Positions 52,079 through 63,442 of a DNA stretch of 64,000 nucleotides are shown here, in pieces. Each line of letters starts with the position of its first letter. The stretch's first letter is position 1. Made by a program: the position numbers and the translations under genes. The notes below the pieces were generated by a model. That model did not search any database. It saw only the letters and a program-made list of their open reading frames with translations, and was not told the origin of the DNA. Source of the DNA: Streptomyces pyxinae (lineage in GTDB: Bacteria; Actinomycetota; Actinomycetes; Streptomycetales; Streptomycetaceae); contig NZ_JANUGQ010000018.1 in NCBI RefSeq assembly GCF_024756275.1, forward strand, positions 96,047 to 160,046, given 5' to 3'.

Positions 52079-52801
52079 GTGGAGACGGTGGTGGAAACGG
52101 TGATCGAGTCGGTGCACCGGGATCTGGTGTCCCGGGGGGCCGTGGCGCTCCGGCCGGACGAGGTGTCGGCCTGCGCGGGGATCGCGCCGGGGGAGTGGAC
52201 GCGGTTCGCCGGGCACTGGGAGGACCTGGCGGTGGATCCGTACGCCGCGGAGCACGGCACCCGCCGGCTGCGCCGTTACGGGGCCTTTCTGCTGACCGCC
52301 GGGGGGCGGCTGACGCCCCGGCCGTACGAGGCCTTCGTGCAGCCGGACGCCAGCAATCCGATGTACGTCGACGTCGACCGGCACTTCGAGCCGCTGACCG
52401 CGTCCTTCGCGGCCGATCCGGTGCTGGCGGCCCTGGCCGGACTGCTGGTGCGGGCCGCCGGCTGCCTGGAGGAGCGGGACGAGTGGCTGTTCAAGGTGCA
52501 CCCGTTCCGGGTGACGGCCCACGCCGGCCAGGACGGCCGGCCCACGCCCGAGGGACGGCACCGGGACGGCGTCACGCTGGTCTCGTCGCTGCTGATCGGC
52601 CGGGAGAACGCCACGGGCGGGCAGAGCAGTGTGTACGGCGCGGACGGCGAGCGGGTCCTGCGTACGACGCTCGCCGAGCCGGGCAGCCTGCTGCTGGGGG
52701 ACGACCGGCGCACCCTGCACGAGGTGACGCCCGTGCGCCCGGTCGACGAGGCCCGGCCCGCCCGGCGGGACGTCCTGGTCATGACGCTGCTGTCCCCCTG
52801 A
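52079..52801 (+). CDS. 2OG-Fe dioxygenase family protein
   Basis: A 240-residue protein of the 2OG-Fe_Oxy_2 type (amino-acid hydroxylases such as isoleucine dioxygenases belong here). The metal HxD is in EGRHRDGVTLVSSLLIGREN (HRD), the later His in DDRRTLHEVTPV and the substrate-binding GGQSSVYG loop are present, so it should hydroxylate a small substrate, perhaps an amino acid. The GTG at 52079 has a GGGAGGAC site. It converges with the carboxylate-amine ligase 30 bases away. Confidence 0.85.
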   Translation: METVVETVIESVHRDLVSRGAVALRPDEVSACAGIAPGEWTRFAGHWEDLAVDPYAAEHGTRRLRRYGAFLLTAGGRLTPRPYEAFVQPDASNPMYVDVDRHFEPLTASFAADPVLAALAGLLVRAAGCLEERDEWLFKVHPFRVTAHAGQDGRPTPEGRHRDGVTLVSSLLIGRENATGGQSSVYGADGERVLRTTLAEPGSLLLGDDRRTLHEVTPVRPVDEARPARRDVLVMTLLSP

Positions 52802-52831
52802 GACGGCGGCCCGGCCTCCGCCGTCCGGGGA

Positions 52832-53962
52832 TCAGCGGGCTCCCGGCTCCCCGGCACAGGTCTCGGCGACCAGGCTCTCGACCAGCCTGCCCAGGTGCGG
52901 GTCGGCGGCCATCCGGGCGCGCTGGCGGTCCGCGCCGGTGCCCCGCCGGTCGAGCCGGCTCAGGAACGCCATGGCCTCGTCCTCGTCGCCCTGGGCGCGC
53001 AGGGCGGGGCGCACCAGGGCGAGGAGGCGGCGGGCCTGGACGCCGGACGGCAGCACCTCTCCGGTCACCGCGTCGACGCCGGACCCGGACCAGCCGTCGC
53101 GCCCGGCGCGCCAGTACGCCGCGCGCAGCAGCTCGACGGGCGGGCGGGGGCCCGGGTCGCCGTCCGCGACCCGGTCGGCGGCGGTGAGGACCAGCGCCCT
53201 GATCAGCGCCGTCAGCGCCACCGTGTCGTCCAGGTCCGCCGGGACGTCCATGGTGCGGATCTCCACGGTGGGCAGACGGGGGTTGGGGCGTACGTCCCAG
53301 AACGGCATCCCGGGCTCCAGCATCGCCTCGGTGGCCGCGATGGCGGAGGCCAGCTCCTCCCACTCCGCGAGCGACCGGGCGTAGGGCGGCGGGCCGAGGC
53401 ACGGGAAGCGACCGCGGATCACCGATCGCCAGCTCGCGTATCCGGTGTCCTGGCCCCGGTGGTAGGGCGAGTTGGCGCTCATGGCGATGAACAGGGGCAG
53501 CCACGGCCGCAGATGATTGCCGACCAGAACGGCGGTCTCCCGGTCGGGCAGATGCACATGGGTGTGCGCGGCGCAGATGGCGAAGTCGTCCAGCATGCTC
53601 CGGTACTGCCGGGCGCCGTCCCGGTAACGGGGGTGGTCGCCGAGTTCCGCGCGGCCGGCCGGGCCGTCGAGGACCGGGGTCCCCGAGGCGCACAGCCGCA
53701 GCCCTTCGGCCCGGGCCGCCGCCGCCAGGCCGGCGCGGACGCGGCGCAGATCCGTCCGCAGCTCGTCCATGGTCGAACAGGGCGCCGTTCTGCCCTCGAC
53801 CTGGCCCTGGCTGAACTCGCCGGCGACCTGGTCCCCGAGCAGGCCCGAGGCGCGGGCCACCACCCGGTCGCCCGCCGCCGTCATGCCGTGGGTGTCCGGG
53901 TGAACCAGGAAGTATTCCTCTTCCACGCCGACCGTGGGGTGTCGCGGTTGCCGAGTCTCCAT
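52832..53962 (-). CDS. Carboxylate-amine ligase (YbdK/glutamate-cysteine ligase type 2)
   Basis: A 376-residue ATP-dependent ligase of the GCS2 group. Motifs include TVGVEEEYFLVHPDTHGM, GEFSQGQVEGRTAP, CAAHTHVHLPDRE and MSANSPYHRGQDTGYASWR. It joins an amine or amino acid to glutamate or a related acid (weak gamma-glutamylcysteine synthetase activity is known in E. coli YbdK). In actinomycetes the true substrate is not settled. The ATG at 53962 opens into the fold. A 20-bp hairpin lies upstream. Confidence 0.9.
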   Translation of the reverse strand: METRQPRHPTVGVEEEYFLVHPDTHGMTAAGDRVVARASGLLGDQVAGEFSQGQVEGRTAPCSTMDELRTDLRRVRAGLAAAARAEGLRLCASGTPVLDGPAGRAELGDHPRYRDGARQYRSMLDDFAICAAHTHVHLPDRETAVLVGNHLRPWLPLFIAMSANSPYHRGQDTGYASWRSVIRGRFPCLGPPPYARSLAEWEELASAIAATEAMLEPGMPFWDVRPNPRLPTVEIRTMDVPADLDDTVALTALIRALVLTAADRVADGDPGPRPPVELLRAAYWRAGRDGWSGSGVDAVTGEVLPSGVQARRLLALVRPALRAQGDEDEAMAFLSRLDRRGTGADRQRARMAADPHLGRLVESLVAETCAGEPGAR

Positions 53963-54016
53963 ACGGCCAAGGATGGCCGGTGCGGCGCCCTCGCTTCCCG
54001 AGGCTGCTTCCCGGGC

Positions 54017-54070
54017 CGCGTGTCGGGCGCGTCCGGGGCACCGCGCCGGACCGGACGCGCCCGACACGCG
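54017..54070 (-). terminator. 20-bp perfect hairpin
   Basis: CGCGTGTCGGGCGCGTCCGG pairs perfectly with its complement at 54051-54070 around a 14-base loop. It stands just past the end of the truncated secreted gene and 55 bases ahead of the ligase start on the same strand, and is probably a terminator separating them. Confidence 0.75.
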
Positions 54071-54079
54071 GGTGCGGAT

Positions 54080-54335
54080 CCGCTCGGCGCGGGCGGCGGT
54101 GACGCGGCGTCGGACGGCGCCTGGCGCTGGGAGCGTCCGGGTGGCCGCCGGCCGACACGAGGTCCCGGAGTTCCTTCCGCAGGGCCTCGTAGTCCTTCCG
54201 CGTCTGTTCGGCCGCGGCCGTGGTCCGGTCGCCGTCCCCCGGCGCGGTGCCGGGGACGGCCCGGGCCGCCGTGGGAAGTGCCAGGGCGAGAACGGCGGCG
54301 ACCGCGGTGCCGGCGAGCGTGCGCGGGGGCGACAT
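54080..54335 (-). pseudogene. Truncated gene for a secreted protein (perhaps serine hydrolase)
   Basis: An ATG at 54335 starts a clear signal peptide (MSPPRTLAGTAVAAVLALAL, ending AARA) and continues with QTRKDYEALRKELRDLVSAGG. After that, the frame runs into the hairpin and the neighbouring gene's opposite reading without a stop, and the sequence loses all protein character. DYEALRKELRDLVSAGG is how secreted serine beta-lactamase/DD-peptidase-like proteins often begin. The catalytic part is missing. It is probably a deletion remnant. Confidence 0.5.
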
Positions 54336-54497
54336 GGTGGACTTTCCGGACGGGTGGAGACCGGAAGGGGGCGTGGCCGGTGCCGGCACGGACGCCCTCC
54401 CGCACCACCATGACGCCGGGCTTCCCCGGATGCCACTCGAACGGCGCAGTGGGACGGCCCCGGCCGGTGTGCGGGCCGGGCCCATCGGGTCACCGGG

Positions 54498-54866
54498 TCA
54501 GGACACGAGCCGGATCACCTCTCCCGGGCGGCTGCCGCTCGTCGCCTCCAGATGCGGGTTGACGGCGCCCGGCTCCTGCCTCTCCTGCCACCGCCAGGTG
54601 ACGCCTCCGACGCTGACATCGAGCGGCAGCTCCCGGCCGGACCCGTCGGCCCGGGAGAGCGCGTCCGAGACCCGGCCCGCGTTGACGCAGGCGGTCCTGC
54701 CGTCCCGGGTGGTGACGGCCATCAGGGCCAGGTCGTTGTGACCGTTTCCGCAGTGGACCGTACGGGCCGGTGCCTGGGGAACCGACGCACCGGCGGTGGC
54801 GGGGCAGAGGGCCCAGGAGCCGCCCAGGACGAGCGCGGCGGTCAGTGGAACGGTGAGAGAGCGCAT
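54498..54866 (-). CDS. Small secreted protein of unknown function
   Basis: A 122-residue exported protein with a Sec signal peptide (MRSLTVPLTAALVLGGSWAL, cleavage after TAGA) and a mature part of about 95 residues. Two cysteines (VHCGNGHNDLALM and TACVNAG) could form a disulfide; VSVGGVTWRWQERQ looks like a beta-strand core. I do not recognise a family, though size and Cys pattern resemble secreted protease-inhibitor-like proteins. The ATG at 54866 is chosen because the signal peptide starts there. Confidence 0.65.
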   Translation of the reverse strand: MRSLTVPLTAALVLGGSWALCPATAGASVPQAPARTVHCGNGHNDLALMAVTTRDGRTACVNAGRVSDALSRADGSGRELPLDVSVGGVTWRWQERQEPGAVNPHLEATSGSRPGEVIRLVS

Positions 54867-55087
54867 GATGTTCTTCTCCGCTAAGGGGATCCGGGCGCCA
54901 CTGGCCCACCCCGCGCCCTGCCACCAATTCTCGCATCCGGCACGCCGGTTCACATCTGGCCGGGGCCGCCGGGTCCCGCACGGCCCGGTCCCGGCGGGTC
55001 CCGTACGGCCCGGTCCCGGGCGAGGCCGGGGGCGCCGGCGGCCGGGAGCGGGCGGGGTGGTGTGCCCGCCGCCGGGGCCGTACGGGC

Positions 55088-55357
55088 TAGGGTCTTTCGT
55101 TTGGATCAGGCTGGATGAGTGAGCGGCGTCTGGTGCCATGGGGCATCCCCAGGCCCTCAGGGCCGAGGGGAGGCATCGCAAGGCGGAGGATGGGGGCACC
55201 TCCCGGCCGAAGGCTGGGGGAGAGTCCCTGCGGAGCAGCGGCGACCGACGACAACTCCCCCGGACGAAGTCTGGGGGAGTGCGGTGCCCTGGGGGCACCT
55301 CCCAGCGAAGCTGGGGGAGCGTCGGGAGCCCAGCAAGATCCGAACGACAGGCCCCTA
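55088..55357. mobile_element. MITE-like element, 270 bp, with imperfect terminal inverted repeats
   Basis: The ends are TAGGGTCTTTCGTTTGGATC and the complement of TAGGGGCCTGTCGTTCGGAT, i.e. about 20-base imperfect inverted repeats in which TAGGG, TCGTT and GGATC match exactly. Inside are two Streptomyces-typical short hairpins, ACTCCCCC...GGGGGAGT (about 55253-55279) and two GGGGGCACCTCCC...CTGGGGGAG units. No transposase frame is present. I recall similar repeats scattered in Streptomyces genomes. Its right end abuts the DUF2993 gene. Confidence 0.7.
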
Positions 55358-56740
55358 CCGCTCGCCGAAGGCCAGCCCCTGCCCGGTGAGGTCCACCCGG
55401 ATGCCGTCGGGCCGGACCGAGACGTCGCGGAGGCGGACACTGCCGGAGGCGCCGCCCGGGAGGCCGGGCAGCCGGAAGGCGAGGGAGAGCCGGTCCGCGA
55501 GTTCCGGGCGGGTCAGCCGGGAGAGGCCCTGGAGGAGGGCCGGGTCGATGCCCAGGACCGAGAGCAGTTCCGGGTGGGCCGTCGCCACGTCCACGAGGTT
55601 CATCCCCATCAACCGGTGGACGAAGCGCGGCGATCCGGTCATCCGGCTCAGTTCGGTGTCGTCCCGCAGGGCCCGCTTCACCGCCGACTGCGGCACCCCC
55701 ACCCGCTCGACGATCGCCGGTACCGCGAGCAGTTGCCTGGCCTTGGCGGCCTCGGCGGTGATCCGGTCGATGGAGGCCGGGGTGAGGTGCAGCCCCTCGG
55801 AGGGGCGGGTGCCGGGCCGGTAGGTGGCGAGATCCCCGATGTCCAGGCGCATACCGCCGATCTCGGTGGCGATGCCGGTGGTGCCGAGCCGCCGGATCGA
55901 GGCGTCGGCCCGTACCCGCAGATCCTGCCCCGCGACCGGCAGGGTGCCGCGGGCCAGCACCCGGTCATTCCCCAGTCGGCTGAATGTCACCTGGGAGGCG
56001 CCCAGTTCGCGGTTCATGTCGGCGAAGGAGAGCAGTACCCGGCCGTGCAGATCGGCCACCCGGAGGCCGGTGAATCCGGTGAGGCCCTGCCCGTCGATCC
56101 TGACGTCCCGCGCCCGGGCGGTGACTTGGGCCAGGGTGACCCGGCTCGCGCCCACATCGGGGACCGTCACCGTGACGTCGTCCAGCCGGCGCCGGGCCAG
56201 TTGGGTCAGGAAGGGAAACCCGCCGATGGACACCTCGGGCGCGGCGGTCAGCCGCAGCTGGTCCTTGAGCGCGCCGGCCGCCCGGTGTTCGGCGTAGAGC
56301 ACCGCCCAGCGGTCCCCGAGCCCGAGGAAGGCGGCGAGCACCAGCAGCGCCACCACCGCCTTGGCGGCGCGGGAGCCGGGCAGCCGCCGGCGTCGGCGAC
56401 GCTGCCGGCGGCCGCCGCGGCGGTGGTTGGGGGGCTCCCAGGGCTCGTCCACGACGGGGATCGGCCGGGTGCCGCCTTCGTCCGGTGCCTCCTTGAGCAG
56501 GTCGTCGCAGGGGTACGGGTCGTCGGCCAGGGCGCCCAGCTCGTCGTAGGGGTTCCGGTACCGGGGGCGCCCTTCGCCGGACGCGGGAGCGGGAGTGGCA
56601 CGGGGAGCGGGAGTGGTGGGGCGGTCGGGAGCGATGCGGCGGTCCGGGGCGGGAGCGGTGCGGCGGCCGGGCCCGGACGGGGCGGCCGGCCGCGGTGGTT
56701 CACGATCGGGACGCGTGCCTATGCGGTGGGGGGAGCGCAT
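55355..56740 (-). CDS. LmeA-like (DUF2993) phospholipid-binding membrane protein
   Basis: A 461-residue protein. After a ~130-residue disordered N-terminal part comes one transmembrane helix (AVVALLVLAAFLGLGD) and an extracytoplasmic lipid-binding domain (VSIGGFPFLTQLARRRLDDVTV, with IGGFPFLTQL typical of LmeA; ASRVTLAQVTARARDV). LmeA-family proteins act in cell-envelope lipoglycan or membrane maintenance. The stop codon TAG is made of the last bases of the MITE-like element (CTA on the plus strand at 55355-55357), so the natural end is probably replaced; a few terminal residues may be lost. The ATG at 56740 is used. Confidence 0.85.
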   Translation of the reverse strand: MRSPHRIGTRPDREPPRPAAPSGPGRRTAPAPDRRIAPDRPTTPAPRATPAPASGEGRPRYRNPYDELGALADDPYPCDDLLKEAPDEGGTRPIPVVDEPWEPPNHRRGGRRQRRRRRRLPGSRAAKAVVALLVLAAFLGLGDRWAVLYAEHRAAGALKDQLRLTAAPEVSIGGFPFLTQLARRRLDDVTVTVPDVGASRVTLAQVTARARDVRIDGQGLTGFTGLRVADLHGRVLLSFADMNRELGASQVTFSRLGNDRVLARGTLPVAGQDLRVRADASIRRLGTTGIATEIGGMRLDIGDLATYRPGTRPSEGLHLTPASIDRITAEAAKARQLLAVPAIVERVGVPQSAVKRALRDDTELSRMTGSPRFVHRLMGMNLVDVATAHPELLSVLGIDPALLQGLSRLTRPELADRLSLAFRLPGLPGGASGSVRLRDVSVRPDGIRVDLTGQGLAFGER

Positions 56741-56813
56741 CGGCTCATCCCACCACGGGGCGCGCCCCCGGCGGCAAGTCCTACGCGCGGTAGCCGGTCG
56801 AATGAGGCGCGTG

Positions 56814-58264
56814 TCACGCTCCGGCGGGCGGTGCGCCGCCGGTCTCCCGCCGTTCGGCCGGACGGTGGCCGGCGAGGACCGCGTCGACCAGCGGTCCGGC
56901 CGCGCCGGTGTAGCCGGCCGGGTCCAGCAGTCCGGCGAGGTCTCCGGCGGGCGGCTCGCCGGCCTGCCCGGCCGCGAGCGTCTCGGCCAGCGGCCGCCCC
57001 GACCGGTGTGCCTCGGCGGAGGCCCGGTCGAGCAGCGCCCGGGCAGCGCGTTTGCCGATCCGGGGGGCCAGCACGGCCACGATCCGCTCCGACACCACCT
57101 GGCCGCCCGTCAGTTCGAGATTGGCCCGCATCCGGTCCGGGTCGGCCCGCAGGCCCTCGGCCAGTTCCACCGCCGTGTGGGTGGCGCCGCCGGCGAGCCG
57201 CAGACACTCGCGCAGCAACTGCCACTCGGCGTGCCACACCCCGGCCGACCGCTCGTCCTCGGCTACCAGGCACTGGGTCAACCCGGCGCCCAGTACCGGG
57301 ACTTGCAGCGCGGCGCTGCGCAACAGGGTCGAGAGGACCGGGTTGCGCTTGTGCGGCATCGCGGAGGAGGCGCCGCGCCCGCTCGGCCCCGGCTCGGCCA
57401 CCTCCGCCACCTCGGTGCGGGCCAGCGACTGCACATCGACGGCGATCTTCCCCAACGCGCCGGTCACCAGGGCGAGTACGGAGGCCAGATCGGCGACCGG
57501 GGTGCGCAGCGCGTGCCAGGGCAGCGGCGGGACCGCGAGCCCGGTCTCCGCGGCGTACGCGTCCAGGAGCCGCCGCACCAGCTCGGCCCGGCCGCCGGCG
57601 GTCGCCGGGACGGCACCGGCCACGGAGGCGTACTCCAGATAGCCGGCCAGGGTGCCGGCGGCGCCGCCCAGGGCGAACGGCAGCCCGCCGGCCAGCAGCC
57701 GGTCGATCCGGTCCCGCGCCCCGGTGACCAGGGTCAGCCAGCCGGCGGCCTTCAGCCCGAAGGTGGTCGGCACGGCGTGCAGCGCCAGGGTGCGGCCGGC
57801 CATCACGGTGTCCCGGTGCCCGGCGGCCAGCTCCGCGAGGGCGGTGGTGACCCGGTCCAGGTCCGCCCGCATCAGGGTGAGCGCCCGGCGGGCCACCAGC
57901 ATCGCCCCGGTGTCGAACACGTCCTGGCTGGTCGACCCCCGGTGGACCTGGTCCGCCGCCGCCGGATCGGTCGCGGCCACCGCCTCGGTCAGCGCGGCCA
58001 CCAGGCCCACCACGGGGTTGGCCGTCTCCCGCGCGCCCCGGGCCACGGCCACCAGATCGATCCGGTCGGCCCGTGCCGCCGCCGTGATGGCCCGCGCGGC
58101 GGCCGGGGGCAGCACCCCGATCCTGGCCTGCGCCCGGGCCAGTGCCGCCTCGGCGTCCAGCATCGCCTGGAGCCAGGCGGCGTCGGAGACCGCCGCCTCG
58201 ACCGGGGTGCCGGCCCGTACCGGGGAGAGCAGTCCGGCGTCGGGCGCGGGCGGTGGCGTGCCCG

Positions 58265-58268
<4 letters not shown>
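56814..58268 (-). CDS. Fumarase/aspartase-superfamily lyase; nitrosuccinate lyase (CreD-like) or 3-carboxymuconate cycloisomerase
   Basis: A 484-residue lyase with the superfamily signature GASSAMPHKRNPVL and the conserved segments STSQDVFDTGAM and LAVPPLPWHALRTPVADLAS. By name it falls in the PcaB group, but no protocatechuate genes are near. Instead it overlaps by 4 bases a large FAD protein, which is how nitrosuccinate lyases (CreD, FzmL types) pair with L-aspartate N-oxygenases. Those lyases split nitrosuccinate into fumarate and nitrite. Assignment to CreD is inference from context. The C-terminal adenylosuccinate-lyase-type end (SERIVAVLAPRIGKRAARAL) is complete. Confidence 0.8.
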
Positions 58269-60496
<2,228 letters not shown>

Positions 60497-61279
60497 AGAG
60501 TTCTCCTCCGGGGCTGGCGGCCGGCCCGGCAGGGCCGATGGCCGTGAACTGGCCGTGGACTGGTCATGGACTGGTCATGGACTCCGGGCGGCTGCCCGGC
60601 GCGCGGGTGCCCGAACCGGGCGGGCGGCGCGCGGAGACGGCCGCGTTCACCGTCACCGCTCCGACCGGGCGGCCACCCGGCCGGAGCGGAGCGTGGTGGC
60701 CGGTGCGCGCCGGCCGGTGGCGCACGGTGCGTTCGGCGCCGGAACTCCGCCGCTGGTTCGGCCGGCGCGGCCCGCGCGAACGGCGCCACGGGCCGGGTGT
60801 GTCCGGTCGGTGCGACGGGCGCGGGAACGGACGGGACGGCGGGCCGCCGGGGTGCCGGACGGCCGGGTAAGACGGACGCAGCCTGGCAAACGCCGCTCAA
60901 GAAACTGTCGGGAAACGACCGGAGCCCAGAGCAGCCGGGTGGTTCGCGTGGCCGGCCGGCAAGCCGAAGCGGACCCGGAGAGGAATGGGGAGCCAGGAAT
61001 GGGCTATCCGCGTGTACAAGGACGCGACTGCTGTCACCTTCGCGGGGAAGCGGGAAAGTAGCCGCCGACCCCGCCGTGTGCAACCGAGGAATTCCGTCGG
61101 TTGCACACCCGTTCTGTCCCGCCGCTCGCCGGGCCGGCCGTACGGGCGTCGACAACTGGTCACTCCGGCTGGATTTCCATCTGGTTACGAAGTGAATTCG
61201 ATACGTATGTTGTCAGGGATGGAGTCATTCATTCGAGGGGTTGTCCGTGCCGGCGGCCGCTCAGTCCGAGGGGGAATCC
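60497..61279. other. Divergent regulatory region between the FAD gene and the SARP gene
   Basis: About 780 bases with no credible gene. From left: a short duplication of ACTGGTCATGG (60555-60580), a GC-rich middle, a pair of GAAAC words 11 bases apart (60901-60905 and 60912-60916, a spacing used by SARP proteins), a very strong palindrome at 61076-61108, and an AT-rich promoter-like part (61190-61235) ahead of the SARP gene. Confidence 0.5.
61076..61108. promoter_or_regulatory. 33-bp near-perfect palindrome upstream of the SARP gene
   Basis: GTGTGCAACCGA and TCGGTTGCACAC are perfect 12-base inverted repeats around GGAATTCCG, whose core GGAATTCC is itself palindromic. The site lies about 170 bases upstream of the SARP start and in the shared region with the FAD gene. 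A dimeric regulator site is the likely role. Confidence 0.6.
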
Positions 61280-62149
61280 ATGCGCGTGGCCATGTATCAG
61301 GTCGACCGGATACCGGAAGAGACTCCTCCGGCGGAGGCGCCGGTTCCGGCCGGGATGCGCTGTGAACTGCTGGGTCCCCTGCGCATCGGCACCGGTGACG
61401 GGGACGACACCGTCGGTGTCGCGCCGAAGATCCGCACCGTGCTCGCCATGCTGTGCGTCCACCCCGACCAAGTGGTACCGGTCCCGGCGCTGATGCGGGA
61501 GCTGTGGTCGGAGCGGCCTCCGGCGAGCGGCCTGCGCACCCTCCAGACCTATGTGCTGAACGCCCGCAAGCTGCTCTCCCAGGTCACCGGGGATTCGCCC
61601 GTCGATGTCGCCCGGGACGTCCTGGTCACCCGGGCCGGTGGCTACTGCCTGCGGAGTGCGGGCATCCGGCTGGACTGGCTGGAGTTCCGGCGGCTGACCG
61701 AGCGCGGTACCGCCGCGGTCCGGGCCGGCGACTCGCTCGGCGGCATCCGGTTGCTGGAGGAGGCGCTGGGGCTGTGGCGGGGCGATGTCCTCGCCGATGT
61801 GCCGACCGGTCCCGTGCTGGAGTCCCGGCGCCTGCTGCTGGAGGAATCCCGCCTCGACGCCGTCGAGGCGCTGGTCGAGGCCAAGATAGCGGCGGGTCTC
61901 CACAAGGAGGTCATCGCCGACCTCGCCTCCCTCACCAGTGAGCACGCATTCCATGAGGGGCTGCACGCCCAGTATATGCGCGCACTCGCCCTCAATGGGC
62001 GCCGGGCTCGCGCCCTTGAGGTTTTCGGTGGTCTGCGGGCCCGGTTGGTGGAGGAAATAGGGATCGAGCCCGGCTATCCGCTCCAGCGGCTTCAGCTGAC
62101 CATTCTGAATTCTCATACGGCGGAATACGCCCCGATTTCTGTGGAGTGA
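61280..62149 (+). CDS. SARP-family pathway-specific activator
   Basis: A 289-residue AfsR/SARP-type activator: an N-terminal OmpR-like winged helix (MRCELLGPLRIGTGDGDDTV, VLAMLCVHPDQVVPVPALMRELW, LRTLQTYVLNARKLL) and a bacterial transcription activation domain (residues ~120-275; DWLEFRRLTERG, ALGLWRGDVLADVP, AQYMRALALNGRRARALEVF). SARPs bind direct repeats near -35 and switch on antibiotic clusters. The ATG at 61280 has a GAGGGGGA site; GTG at 61247 and TTG at 61241 are longer alternatives. It is divergent from the FAD/lyase operon and is its probable activator. Confidence 0.93.
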   Translation: MRVAMYQVDRIPEETPPAEAPVPAGMRCELLGPLRIGTGDGDDTVGVAPKIRTVLAMLCVHPDQVVPVPALMRELWSERPPASGLRTLQTYVLNARKLLSQVTGDSPVDVARDVLVTRAGGYCLRSAGIRLDWLEFRRLTERGTAAVRAGDSLGGIRLLEEALGLWRGDVLADVPTGPVLESRRLLLEESRLDAVEALVEAKIAAGLHKEVIADLASLTSEHAFHEGLHAQYMRALALNGRRARALEVFGGLRARLVEEIGIEPGYPLQRLQLTILNSHTAEYAPISVE

Positions 62150-62395
62150 AGAGCCGGAATGGCGGCCGGGCCGGCGCGTGCCGGTGACTCCCGGCCCGGA
62201 CCGGGCGCGGAGCCACCGTCCCGACCCCGGCCTCCGACCGGGCGCCCCGGGGCGGCGGCGCCGGGCCGGGGTACCCGGCGCCGCCCGGCCGGTCCGGTAC
62301 GGCCCGGGAAATGCCCCGGGCCTTCCGTCCGGTCGGCCGGACACGGCCCCGGGGGGAACGGCCGGTGCTCCGCGCCCCGCCCCGCCGTCAGGTGC

Positions 62396-63442
62396 TCACT
62401 CGGCGAGGGGAAATTCTCCGCAGGGTGCTTCCCGGCGCGGGGCGGGAGCCGCCGTCCCCTCTTTGAGCCGGGTCGCCAGATTGTGCCAGGCGTCCGCGTA
62501 CGACTCCGCCACGGCCGACACCGCGTCCACCCGGTCGCTCGGCACCGAGTCCGCGATACGGCTCCACTGCCCGGCGTCGAAGGGATGAGCCTCCAGCAGC
62601 CGCAGCAGCAGCCGGCCCGCGGCGGTGACCCGGAGCTCGGGATCCTGGAACAGCGCCTGGTAGGCCGCCGTACCGGTTTCCGCCGCAGCGGCGCCGGCAC
62701 CCCCGGGCGGCTCCCGCCGACCCCGTTTCGCGACGGTCCGCGTGTCACCGGCCAGCGGGCTCTCGCCCCGGGCCAGCCGCCTGCGCACATCGCGCACGGT
62801 CCCGGGGGAGATGCCCGCCCGCGCCGCGATGTCGCGGAGTGACGCCTCCGGGTTCTCCGCGATGAGCCGGCCGGCCAGCTCGCGCCCCTCGGCGCTGCTG
62901 ACAGGCCGTTTCCGGCCATCCCTGCCCAGGGTGAAGGAACGTTTCCCGGCGGGCTCGGCCAGCGTGTGCCGCAGCCCGCCCACCGTCTTCGCGGAGAGCC
63001 GGGTGACCGAGGCGATGGCCCGGTCGGACCAGTGCGGATGGGAGCGGAGGATGCGGGCCGCCGCCGTCCGCCGCTCGGCCGGCGACAGCGGCGCGCCGTA
63101 GCGGTTGTTGGCCTCCACCGCGAAGACGAACGCGTCCTCCGGCGGGCCGTCGAGAAAGCGCACCCGGACCTCCGGCTGTCCGCGGCGCAGGGCGGCCCGC
63201 AGCCGGCGCGTCCCGTCCACGACGCGCATCGACGGCCGGTGCACCACGAGTGGTGGGAGCGGATCGTCCGGCGCGGGATACGGGGGCCCGTCCCGCTCCG
63301 CGCCGCCGTCGTCGTGGCGCGGGGAGTCGGCGGGCCCGAGCTCGGCCGTGGCCACCGTGGTGATCTCGGAGAGCCCGCTCCACCTGTGCTCCGGGGTGCC
63401 GAAACCGCCCGGCAACGCCGCATGACCGTCGAAGAGACACAT
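62396..63442 (-). CDS. StrR-like ParB-domain transcriptional regulator
   Basis: A 348-residue regulator of the type found in antibiotic clusters (StrR, NovG and relatives). It has a ParB N-terminal-like region (PPLVVHRPSMRVVDGTRRLRAAL, FVFAVEANNRYGAPLSPAER), a first helix-turn-helix (SDRAIASVTRLSAKTVGGLR, ~139-159) and a second (ASLRDIAARAGISPGTVRDV, ~200-219). Such proteins bind inverted repeats and activate biosynthetic genes. The ATG at 63442 is preceded by GGAGGAGG. It converges with the SARP gene and supports the view that this is a cluster border. Confidence 0.88.
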   Translation of the reverse strand: MCLFDGHAALPGGFGTPEHRWSGLSEITTVATAELGPADSPRHDDGGAERDGPPYPAPDDPLPPLVVHRPSMRVVDGTRRLRAALRRGQPEVRVRFLDGPPEDAFVFAVEANNRYGAPLSPAERRTAAARILRSHPHWSDRAIASVTRLSAKTVGGLRHTLAEPAGKRSFTLGRDGRKRPVSSAEGRELAGRLIAENPEASLRDIAARAGISPGTVRDVRRRLARGESPLAGDTRTVAKRGRREPPGGAGAAAAETGTAAYQALFQDPELRVTAAGRLLLRLLEAHPFDAGQWSRIADSVPSDRVDAVSAVAESYADAWHNLATRLKEGTAAPAPRREAPCGEFPLAE

